DNA from: Adineta ricciae
Lineage: Eukaryota > Rotifera > Eurotatoria > Adinetida > Adinetidae
Length of the DNA stretch: 64,000 nucleotides
Direction: 5' to 3'
Assembly: GCA_905250025.1 (NCBI GenBank)
Contig: CAJNOJ010000025.1
Span: 62,001-126,000 of the forward strand
Positions within the stretch are counted from its first letter, which is position 1. The number at the start of each line of letters is the position of its first letter. This document shows, piece after piece, positions 37,209-47,264 of the stretch. The notes beneath the pieces were generated by a model. That model had not been told where the DNA came from. It did not search any database and saw nothing but the letters and a program-made list of their open reading frames with translations. Made by a program: the position numbers and the translations under genes.

Positions 37209-38006
37209 AAGAAAATTATCATATTTGAACAGTTTAGATAGAGAATTTTCATTTCTTTTTCTTGGCTTTTGATTCTATTTCTTTCATTGATTTTTATTTG
37301 CCCTGTATTTTTCAACCTGCTTCTTTTCTTCCTCTGTCTAATTGTGTTTGTTCTATCATTTTCAATGTTCTCATCAACAAAGACTTATTGTTTCAATTTT
37401 TTTTGTCTGGACCATTTTCTAGAGAAAATGTAAATCACAAAAAGAAAACTTCATAACAGTACTTCCAAATATTTGACAACAATTTTACTTTCACCAATCG
37501 AACGAATCACTTTAAATCTGATTAACCTAATATAATCATCGACTTCGATCAGTATGAAAGATTTGCCCAAGAATCTTATTATTCTTTTTTTTCTTAGTAA
37601 ATGATATCTCTGACAAATCTAACATGATTCGATTTGTACTGACAAGTCTCCAGCAAATATAATCACGATGGGAAAGAGGAAACTTTTCTCTGAACATATT
37701 TTTCATTCTTATTGGTGATTCGATCTCCATTCTTCTATATTTCCGTTTTTCTATCTTCTTGAAACTTTATCGAACTACGATGGACAAGTTAATTTGTTCT
37801 TGTCGCTTCATTCGTTCATATTTCTTTTCCTTGTCACTATTTTCAACTAGTGTTACAAAGACAACATGCGGGACAGAAACTGACTGACAATACTGACGAA
37901 TCGAATAGCAAATTGACTCGTCTTCTATTTTCCTCTCCTTTTCTCTGCCATCTCTGAATGGTAATGCACACAACATGCACTGATGGTTTCTCGTATCGAC
38001 GCCGCA

Positions 38007-38042
<36 letters not shown>

Positions 38043-38214
38043 CGAATAATAAAAAAATCGGAGAATGATGAACAATAAAGCTGTTATTGTAGACAAATAG
38101 CATCAAACAGTTGCGCTTATCGATCGACATGAAAGTCGTATTAGGACAAACACTCTGCTTTGATCAATTTTTTCGTCGAATGTTAAACATAACAATGAAC
38201 TCCATTTGCTAATC
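37209..38214. other. Intergenic with CT microsatellite
   Basis: 1 kb between two plus-strand genes. It contains a CT repeat and T-rich stretches. No coding exon is supported; minus-strand frames over the CT repeat encode RE repeats and are artefacts of the repeat. Confidence 0.5.
38011..38039. repeat. (TC)n microsatellite
   Basis: About 14 tandem TC units, 176 nt upstream of the Cys-loop receptor start. GA/CT tracts in promoters can bind GAGA-type factors, but that is speculation here. Confidence 0.95.
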
Positions 38215-40449
38215 ATGGTTTCAACGATTACGAATCAATTCTATCTTTTTCTTCTTGTCTTCTATGGGATTTCTTATATTCAATACGTGTCAACTTCGTC
38301 GGTGTTTAGTGGTGCTGCAGTTCGAAACAAAAACCATAAACTGGATAAAAATCAAGCAAATCGCAAGAATAAAGGTGGACACGATGATGAATCGGACGGT
38401 GGTCTCTCCAACAATGATGATGATTTAAGTAAGATTCTCCTACAGATAGATTCAAGTTAGCGATTAGCTCAATGGTTTTTTTTGTTAATGAATTGTTGCG
38501 TTTGCAAACAAATCATTCTTTATTCTCAGTTATGTATGTTTACGAGTTTGTAGAGAAAATCATCTGCTCCGCACCAAAATCCTTTTACTGATTCATGTTC
38601 TATTAGTATGCAGATTATTTGATAGACACTTCGCTATTTTTGTTCTGTACTCTGACGGAAACTCAATTTTAACTCATTTTCTCAGATTAGATGAATGGGA
38701 GGAAAGTCTTCGAAAAAGAACATGATGTGAGAAGAGACCATCTATCAGTTCTATTTACTCTAAAAAGACAGCAATTCTGTGCATCTTTTTTATTTAGTGG
38801 GTCAATCGAATTCCGACGAATGTCGTTTACGTAAAATGTTACTTGCAAGTTATGTGCCCGAGGCTCGTCCTGTTGTTAATACCTCGACTGTCACCGTAGT
38901 TGACGTTGGTCTGACAATCATTCAAGTGATGAATTTAGTAAGAGGAAAATATATGTTGGATCGTGAGATGAACTCCTATGTTTATACAATTGAATTTAGG
39001 ATGAACAAGATCAAGTAATGACAACAAATGTTCAAGTGACATTAAGATGGCAAGATGAGCATTTACAATGGCTACCAAGTGATTTCAATAATCAAGGTCG
39101 AACAGTTTTTGCTTCGCGTGAAATTTGGACGCCAGACATAGTTCTGTTCAATTCGGCTGAAGTTGCCTATTCTCAACAACGTGAACATTATCTGTTGACT
39201 GTTCACTACAATGGCACGGTTGAATGGGTCTTTCCGGATGTATTTCGATCGTATTGTGATGTTGTCATTACATACTTTCCATTCGGTAAATACAGAAGAC
39301 ATTTAGTAGTTTCATTTGCTTTGAATTCGATTGATTTAGATAATCAAAACTGTACCTTAGAAATTCAGTCATGGTCAAGACCTTCGGACGAATTGTTAGT
39401 TCGTCATCAACCTCAAAATGCTCGCCAACGCAATCAATACATCCGAACTGAATGGCAAATCTATGAAATTCATGTACAAAATGCAACTATGAAACGATAC
39501 CTCTGGCTTGTATTTCATATCAATATGAAACGCAATCATCGATTTTATGTTAATCAAATGATATTTCCATTTACGATCTTATCCTGCTTGACATTATTTG
39601 TCTTTTGGTTGCCACCTGATTCCGGTGAAAAGATCACATTGACAATAACCATCCTACTAGCATTAACAGTCTTCTTACAAGTCATTTCCGAATATACTCC
39701 CAAAGCGTCGTCTACTCTTCCAATAATAGGTAAGTGACACATCAGTCGATTTGAACTTCTCGAAACGGTGTTCTAATTCAGGTTTATATTTCAATGTTAA
39801 TTTAATCTTGGTGCTTATTTCTGTTGTTTTGACTGTTGTTGTTCTTAATTTTCATTATCGTGGTCCGAAGAAGTCCCGCGTGCCTGCCTGGTGTCGTCGT
39901 CTTGTCTTGGGAAAGATCGGTCCGTGGCTTGGCTTTAATTTCGTTAGTCCTGAACAATTACTTGCTCCCATCCTAACGCCCAACCCCCGTGCACGACGTT
40001 CATCTCGTCGCGATGTGGTCAATGGTGATCTTAATCGAAATTCCAATCAGATGAACATCAAATTACTCAGTCGTTCGGCAACACCGACAACAACAACCGA
40101 GATTGATATTGATGAAATCAGTCCTCCGACAGATGAACCAAATTCACTTACATACAATATCGAACAGATCTTGCTCAAAATGCAAAGACAATTCGATCCA
40201 AGTAAAATCGATGATGAACAGTTGAAAATCTCCATTCTCCGCGAGATTCTCGAATGTCAACGTTTACTCTTAACAATTCACGCGAAAAAACAGAATCTCC
40301 ATTCTCAATCGTTGCATGACATCTACGAAGAATGGAAAATTCTCGCGATTATTGTCGATCGGATCTGTTTTATATTCTACTTAGTAAGCATGCTAGCAGC
40401 ATCGATTTTTTTCTTTGTACGCGAGCCAATTTTAAAACGAAATGGATGA
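38215..40449 (+). CDS. Nicotinic-type Cys-loop ligand-gated channel subunit
   Basis: Pentameric ligand-gated ion channel subunit. A signal peptide (FYLFLLVFYGISYIQYVSTS) leads into a unique Asn/Asp/Lys-rich extension of about 45 residues, then the ligand-binding domain: LRWQDEHLQWLPSDF, loop A REIWTPDIVLFNSAE, NGTVEWVFPDVFRSYC. The Cys-loop becomes canonical (CDVVITYFPFDNQNC, 13 residues between cysteines) only when a 54-nt in-frame intron (39286-39339) is removed. Loop C lacks the vicinal cysteines, so this is a non-alpha subunit. TM1 is FYVNQMIFPFTILSCLTLFVFWL, TM2 is GEKITLTITILLALTVFLQV with the cation-selective GEK start, TM3 is after the intron at about 39730, TM4 ends FYLVSMLAASIFFFV. 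The M3-M4 loop is about 150 residues. The natural ligand is unknown. Confidence 0.92.
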
Positions 40450-40650
40450 GCTTTGTAGAACTTATGTGTTTTCAGTAAACTATCAGCATAAAACTGTTAT
40501 GAAGAGAACTCCTCTAAATCGCGTACGCTGTGTGAAAGACGTCATCTTTATGTAAATACGATAAAAAAAAATGAACATGTTCACAGGCAGTTATGAAGCA
40601 ATTCATTACGAAAAACAAGATGAAAAAAAGAGAAAATAATTACAAATTAA

Positions 40651-43600
40651 TCATTTTCTTGGTCGCTTTTTCTCGACGACTTTGTCTTGACATAGGGGTG
40701 GCGATCGTTCCGGATTAGGTATTTTCCTCTTAAATGCTTGTCTTGTGACCATTTTCAATAAAGATGATTGATTTTCACCAGGACGTAAAACCTGTATGAT
40801 GAAAAGGCACTTTTATTCTTATCTGAATTAGTTTGTATTTGAAAAAATATACAAAAAAAAGAGGAGAGAAAAATAGCACAAGACAAATGAAGCGAAATTA
40901 TTATTATAATCTTTCAAATATGTAAGTGAAGACAATCACAGGCACCAATAGGTCAAGTATTTCTATTAAGGTGAATCGATGAGCAATGAACGGCGATAGC
41001 AAACATGCTCCATTCTCACCTTTCGACTAGATGGTGATGAATTTCGAATCGGTGTGGTCCAAAGATTTTGTTCTTCGATAGGTCGCATTTGAACTGCTTG
41101 ATACCATTTGGGCCAAAGGCGATAGTCCGGTTGATTGGATATGTCTAGAGAATTGTTCAGATCAATTGCACGTAAAACATGTGCATCAAGTTTGGTTGGT
41201 TGGGAACTGAAATAAAAAGCTGGATTTTCAAGAAAATTTTTCGCACAATTTTCTACCCAGCAAGAAAATAATGCCATTTATCGATCTTAGCTTTATCTTC
41301 CTTTAACATATCGACACTTGTTTGCGAAGAAAACGTTGGTGAGGCGCATGACATCGATAGTGAGCGTTGTGCTAAATCTTGAATGGATTTTCTGGTTGTT
41401 TCATTTAATAGATTAATTGATGATGAGACGCAATTATTATTATTTTGATTAAGCTCAGTTTGGGATTGACATCGTCGTAGAATCGGCGATTCAGATGCGA
41501 AAGATAAGTTGGGCCATGAATTGGATCGAATTAACTGTTGTTTGAATGGTTGACACGAACGACGAGATTGTCGACGTTTTGGACAAACAAGTCCGATCAG
41601 ACTCAATCGTGACACTGGACGAACTTTCTGTTGATAGCGATGCGATTCATATTGATTCTGCTGAATTTTGTCGATCAATGCACAACCGGATGGACTAATA
41701 ATCAATGTAAACACCATGGTTAGACTATTCAGCAAAGGACGAGTAAAGAGTGGTAAAATATTCTTCTTCTCAGTTGATAACCATTGCAATTGATGGATAA
41801 TATTGGTTTTGATTGTTTGTAAATCATTATTTGGTTGATTTTCGAATCCACTGATTTCTAAGTAATGACGATAATTTCGATTTAGCACTAGATCATTGAG
41901 ATTGAATAGATCGATCAACGAATAAAACGACTGAATCAATTGCGATAGCGAATTGAGCACCGAATCATGTTCGTTCGATGTTGCACTCTTTTCAATGGAT
42001 AGATATTGACTGGAAAACTTCTCTAATTGATCAATCGTTTTCGAAATTTGTGAATGTAAGATTCGTTGTTGAAGGTAATATTCTAATAATCGAAGACCAT
42101 CGATGGAAGAAAGATTGATATATGAATCAAGAAATGGCCAATATTCACACCAGCTGATCGAGTAGGTTTCCAAGGCATAACTTCGCGCAACACGTTCCCA
42201 GCCTTTTTCGGCATCGCTACGAACAATGTAGATTGGACTTTTTGGTGAAGATAGAAGATTTTGTGTACGACGAGCTTGACCACGAGTTGACGAATTGACT
42301 GATGTATAGAATTTCATCGCCTAATGATAACAAAAAAAAGCAAATTAGTTGACACCCGAAAGTATACGAACCACTTCATAAGTTGTTGGACCAGCAAAGG
42401 CAATTAATATAACATCATTGTCATATTCAATTGGCAAGTTAGCTGATTTTTGTTGAATAGTATTCAGAATAGGTTTGAATGTTTTCTCGTCCACTGGTTT
42501 GGATAAGATCTTTTCCATTGTTACCTTTCGAGTGTTAATTGGAATATAATAAGTAGCTAGAATGAATCAATACTAGCTGAAAAGAAGTCATATCGGAGAC
42601 AATCATACACTCAAATAATTGTCGAATTTTCTTTTCTTTGGATTTGTCCTTGGCTCGAGTACAAATAATCTAAACATATTGATGATTTCCTCAAATATGT
42701 TCACTTGTATGACTCACATCACAGGCTGTTGAACCGGCTTTGTTCACTGCGTCTCGACTACAACTTGGTTCGTCAAGTAGTGCGCAGACAACATCATAGT
42801 GTCCGAATTTTGATCCCAGATGAAGCGGAGTTTCGTTTTGCTATTAAAAACAAATCTGAACGTCACGCTTTCTCTCGAAACAAGTTTCATTCTGTACCAT
42901 TTTATCCGGTGTATTCAAATACATGTCGAGAATGAACTGTATCCGTTGTTGTGTTTGTCCTTCGGTATCATTCACATACAATCGACGAATGAAGTGAACG
43001 TTTTTAATTGTGCGGATTAACAAACGAATGATTCCTGATTGACCGGCCAAAGCGGCAACGTGCATACTATTGTATCGAACTGAGATCTGCAGATGAATCC
43101 AACATATTTGCAATAATTCGTAAACAAAATTTTACTTTAACAATCGTCGGTGAATCACCACTACTTATCAGATAACGAGGATTTGTCCAGACTAATCGTT
43201 CGAATTCGCTTTCATTTCCTTTTTCTGCTAAATTGTAGAGTTTCGTCAACTCAGACGTTGGTACATCACTATAAGGTAATTTTTCAGCATCATTCGTTGC
43301 TGGCTTGGGTATTTGATCGACAGACATATTCAAATCAATATTACTCGCTGGATCCGTTCGAGTTTGTTGTATAAAGTTCTCTGCATCATCACGATTTGCA
43401 AATATTTTCACTCGGCTATTATGTTTACTATATTTTTTACAAAGAACGAAAGCACTTTTCATATCATCGAAGACAAATTGATTTTCTATACAAAATAAAT
43501 TTCAGCTGCGAGAAAAAAAAACAAGTTTTTACTTACCTGTAGTTTCGACATTGGATGGAATCCACACTGCATAGTAATGTGGAACACTTTGTGGAGTATT

Positions 43601-43708
43601 TTCCGTATTTTGTTCATGGGTCTCATCAGCATCGTTGAGACAATCAAAAAACTGATCATCCTCAGCGATTGTTACTGGTTCTTTGTTGCGAGAAAATAAA
43701 TTCCCCAT
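40651..43708 (-). CDS. ANKLE2: ANKLE2 homologue (ankyrin/LEM-family regulator of BAF)
   Basis: ANKLE2 promotes BAF dephosphorylation by PP2A at mitotic exit to rebuild the nuclear envelope. Landmarks in order: YYAVWIP with a viroplasmin-like segment SAFVLCKKYSKHNSRVKIFA-NRDDAENFI (about 43450-43380), LVWTNPRYLISSGDSPTIV (about 43195-43145), ankyrin repeats YNSMHVAALAGQSGIIRLLI, LDMYLNTPDKM, NETPLHLGSKFGHYDVV, then AFAGPTTYE, SDAEKGWERVARSYALE and WCEYWPFLDSYINLSSIDG (about 42210-42100), and PTKLDAHVLRAIDL (about 41190). All occur in the same order in human ANKLE2. The N-terminus is MGNLFSRNK, a myristoylation-type sequence, with no LEM domain or transmembrane helix seen. For the C-terminus I favour a donor in SRK|gtgaga (near 41018) joining a last exon VLRPGENQSSLLKMVTRQAF ending at 40651; without it the frame stops at 40966. 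Confidence 0.9.
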
Positions 43709-43732
43709 CGAATGTTTGTTAAAACATGATAT

Positions 43733-43745
43733 CTAATTGAGAAAG
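43733..43745 (-). promoter_or_regulatory. Candidate trans-splice/5' UTR acceptor of ANKLE2
   Basis: A pyrimidine tract ending CAATTAG (minus strand), followed by ATATC, 24 nt before the ANKLE2 ATG. The short leader has a two-codon upstream frame (ATG TTT TAA). Confidence 0.4.
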
Positions 43746-44325
43746 AAAAAAAATAATCGTAGTAATCAAATGTACAGGTGGATGATGATGAAAGATATTA
43801 TTTATTATTAGAATGAATCATAGAACTTCTCTTCTGATTGATCCAAACGAAAATATCATTTCGATAGATATCGCTTCGATGCGAATGTTTATTTATAAAT
43901 AAATAGAACGTGTTTATAAAAAAAGAGAGAGAGGACAAGTTTTTTCATTGATCACCATGTGAAGATTTATTTTTCCACTAGCCAAACATGGAAAGATTAT
44001 ACACACGTTCAGTCGTGTTTCGTCCATCACGAGCATCGTTATTCAAAGACGAAAATTTACAAGAATGTGAAGAATCTTTTCCAAAATGCAATCAAGACAG
44101 TAAATATACAAAGTTTGTCAAATAGACAAAAGGAACAGACGCGAACAAGAAACACATATCACTTAACTTATACATCTAAGCGTTGAATTCATTCATATAA
44201 CAAAAAGAGTGTTCATCGACAATTCATAGTTTGATTTTCTATCTAAATTTTACAGACAAAGTTATCCGAAAGCACTGTTATGTATGAAATAAGAAAAACC
44301 CCGATGCGCAAGCGCTGAAGAGCAA
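43746..44325. other. Spacer between ATG13 3' end and ANKLE2
   Basis: About 580 nt with no supported gene. A short plus-strand frame (43959-44186) lacks start context, splice partners or similarity. It probably holds the ATG13 3' UTR and ANKLE2 upstream elements. Confidence 0.45.
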
Positions 44326-45862
44326 CTATTCCGTCGTAAATAAAGAAGCTTTGTGATTGGTATCCAATGTTGTCACAAGTTGATCGAATTCTTCAACTTT
44401 AGATTCAAAAATGCGTAATTCTTCGTTTAATTGATTAATTGTTTCGCCAAGTGATGGTTCAACAATGAATGATTCGAGCATTGGTGGTTGTTGACAAGAA
44501 CGAATGAATAATGCCAGATCATCTGTCGAATCGCTTTTACCGAAAAATGGTTTCTAGAGAAACGAAATTAATACGATCGAAGTTAAAGCAGTCTGAGTAG
44601 TCTTACCACTTCAACGAGAATAAAATCATCAGGTGCTGTTTCATTTTCCGAATCACCACTTGCATAAAAATTATTTTTCATATTGTGTTCTTGTTGTTGA
44701 TCGTGATCCATTGGATTTGACTGCTGCTGTTGCTGCTGTTGTTGCATCATAAGAACGAATGGTAAATCATTATCGTTTGTTCGTGAATATGAGCCAACGT
44801 GCGTAGGATATGTTGTTGTGCCTGGTGTTGCGAAAGCAGCACGCAGTTTACTATAATAAACTTTATCTGGTGTTCTGAACAAGAAGACAAATCTAGTCGA
44901 TTGAAGCGTTGCAAGGCGAAATTCAATTTACCCATGGCTGGAAGAAACTGAATCACAGCTAGCGTGTCGTCGTTTCATCATTTCAATCGGTGAACTTTTC
45001 GGCACGCTTGAATTATGTTCAGAAGGTAATTGAGCATCGCTATCACTAAAATTCCCTGCCGAATATGAATCCATTTCCAGCAAAACGATCTAGTCTCTTA
45101 CTCTTCAACACTTCGTTGAGTTTTATCCAATGAAAAATGATCGTTTTTTATATCGATACCAAATTGTGTTATTGCACTTACGCCATTTTCAATCTGCGGA
45201 GATGACATTGTCAATCGTGTGCGGTAGGCCACATTCAGTACAAAGCGACCAATCGGTGTGACAATACTTCCGATCGTTTTCTTCGAATAATGATCACCAA
45301 GATGACTCACAATTGGTTCCCCACTGTACATTTTATAACAAATGATATATTTATCTGCAGATTGTTTACGCGACAATTGATAAGTTGGTGTTGCGCGTGT
45401 ACATGCGAGTAACGAGCGAAGGACAATACTCATTCGATTATAGATATTGAACCGAACGCGTTGTGAGGAGTCAGATACGGAATCATCAAAAGAAATGCAC
45501 CATGTTTCCAATGTAATTGTATCACAATCGGGCGTGCGAAGAGATATTTCAACACAAAATGGACTGTGTGGTGGATCAATTAGAAGATGTTGAGCATCGC
45601 CGAGGCATTTTTTCGCATTTACAGTTACTTCGGGAATGTCTTTAATGGAAAGGTGAAACTAAAAGATATTGCATAGATCGAGATGAGAGAAAAACTTAAC
45701 TTGTCTTACCCATTCACTGCCTGAATAAACAGGTTTCGATTTGGTTGTTTTCTTCTCACCTAAACGCGACTGAACGATGATTTGCGCAGCTTTGACTAGG
45801 AAAAATTTCGTAAACTTTCCCAAGGCTTCATGATCTTCATTACTCAATTGATAATCGGTCAT
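44326..45862 (-). CDS. ATG13: Autophagy-related protein 13
   Basis: Scaffold of the ULK1/Atg1-FIP200-ATG101 initiation complex, regulated by mTORC1. The HORMA domain covers the N-terminal about 190 residues: FTKFFLVKAAQIIVQSRLGE, FHLSIKDIPEVTVNAKKCLG, FCVEISLRTPDCDTITLETW, YNRMSIVLRSLLACTRATPT, YQLSRKQSADKYIICYKMYS, GSIVTPIGRFVLNVAYRTRL. All have direct counterparts in human ATG13. A disordered middle holds a Gln run (44720-44746). The C-terminal DDFILVEV, matching human DDFVMIDF, keeps the LC3-interacting pattern F-x-x-V. The tail (KPFFGKSDSTDDLALFIRSC, then a coiled coil ending SLFTTE) fits the FIP200/ULK-binding end. Shorter than human in the linker. The start lies 2 nt after an acceptor (tctcttttag). 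Same strand as COX5B, 200 nt downstream of it. Confidence 0.94.
44720..44746 (-). repeat. Poly-Gln tract in ATG13 linker
   Basis: A run of eight Gln codons (mixed CAA/CAG) after MM in the disordered middle of ATG13. Confidence 0.85.
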
Positions 45863-45864
45863 AT

Positions 45865-45878
45865 CTAAAAGAGAACAT
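45865..45878 (-). promoter_or_regulatory. Candidate trans-splice acceptor of ATG13
   Basis: TTCTCTTTTAG on the minus strand, followed by AT and then the start codon. It lies 195 nt below the COX5B stop. Confidence 0.45.
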
Positions 45879-46062
45879 CGTATGGGAGTTCCTTCGTGAC
45901 CTCAACAGATTGCGACGGAGGAAAAAACGTTAGGGTATTTTCCTTTTATTTCAATTTGACGATGATCATGATAATGAAAAGAAAAACAAACTAAAGCGAA
46001 AAATATGTGAGAGAGAGAGAAATGAAGGACTACGATAGTCTACGAATAGAACAGGACACGTT

Positions 46063-46861
46063 TTAATGTGCGGCTGGTTTTTGCATATCTTCGGTGATAC
46101 CAAAATCGCTTAAGTCGACATATTGTCGTTCGGTTAATTTAAACCAGTGACCTAAAGATAAAATCCAATGGTATAGATTCGATTGAGTCAGAAAATAAAA
46201 CTGTGCTTGACCGTACCACAATAACATCGTTTTGGTTCACCACGATGAAGATGCATCCATTTTAAGTGATAAACATCTTCATTGCCTAGAAAGGATTCAT
46301 TTCGTTAGAATATGTTTGTCTATCCGCGAAGATTTCTTTCGGAAACTTACAAATACAAGCCATCAGGCGCTTATCATTAGAGCTTGGTAGTAAGTTTGGA
46401 TTTTCTGGTGTACTGTTGGCAATACGTTTAACTGGCATCATATCGAATGGATCATCATATCCTTTGAATTTCTACAGACCAACAAACAAGCATTTCACAC
46501 AATCAAATGTACTTTTCGATCACTAACCATTGCATATTCGTAACGACGTTTGTTAAGAATAATATCCCATGGATTTGGAAAACCTTTTATCAAAGAAAAA
46601 AATCAAGTGTATCGTATAGCGCTACTGTGTCTCAGTGAGGTTAATGTACTTACGGACTTTGCCGTCATCGGGCGGTAGTGGTCGTTGACTCATCGGTGAA
46701 GGACCATCGCTCTCTGGTGTAGAAACAGCAACAGGTTCTTCGCCTTTTTTATGGCCACCTGATGACGACGATGAAGCTTGACGGATGACGGCTAATGAAT
46801 GAGTACAAGGAAGTACACTACGTGTAGCACATCGAGTAGTAGCAGCTAGATGAGCTAGCAT
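46063..46861 (-). CDS. COX5B: Cytochrome c oxidase subunit 5B
   Basis: Nuclear-encoded peripheral zinc subunit of respiratory complex IV. The N-terminus (MLAHLAATTRCATRSVLPCT) is an Arg/Ala/Ser-rich mitochondrial presequence. After a charged linker, the exons give KGFPNPWDIILNKRRYEYAM, KGYDDPFDMMPVKRIAN, then ENPNLLPSSNDKRLMACICN-EDVYHLKWMHLHRGEPKRCY-CGHWFKL. The zinc ligands CIC and C-Y-CGHWFKL are intact, with the C-x-C spacing found in other invertebrates (vertebrates have C-x2-C). The N-terminal extension before the conserved part is longer than in mammals. Four or five short introns. Leader of 32 nt after an acceptor (gatttcag). Confidence 0.93.
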
Positions 46862-47264
46862 TATGTTGTTCGGTTCTTGTAGGGAAAATTAATCTGAAAT
46901 CAAACAATTGTAAACGATGTCAAGATTGCGAAAAACATGAGAAGAAGAACAAGGGGAAAATGGATAGATGAATGATGATGGATTGTGAGAGACTGATTTC
47001 GTTTTTTCTTTTCTCATTGGACGAGAACAAACCAATCGCAAAGCATTGATTCAGTTATGCATTCTTTTATTTTATATCGATGTGGCATCAAAAATCTCTT
47101 TATACAAATGAAATAGAATTTGTTCCGCTTGAAAAATATCATATCAGTTATTTAAGAAGGTGATATCAATTTGTCAATAGTAACCATATCGATAATGGCG
47201 ATTAGATATTTTCTTTGATGCAAGCATCTAAAAGATCGCCATTCTAGCTCTTATAGGAAACAGA
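46862..47264. other. Divergent spacer COX5B / tectonic
   Basis: About 400 nt separating divergent genes, expected to hold both promoters. An acceptor for COX5B is at 46894 (minus) followed by ATTAA; one for tectonic ends at 47256 (ctcttatag) followed by GAAAC. No coding signal. Confidence 0.5.

Noticed and set aside
36581-37315. 244-residue open frame antisense to the BAG domain exon
   Set aside because: It mirrors the coding exon on the other strand, is Ser/Val/Cys-rich with no domain, and the plus strand has a clear BAG domain.
37767-38130. Minus-strand frames encoding RERERE
   Set aside because: Produced by the TC microsatellite; no further coding evidence.
43959-44186. Short plus-strand frame between ATG13 and ANKLE2
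   Set aside because: No splice sites, no similarity, composition like surrounding AT-rich spacer.
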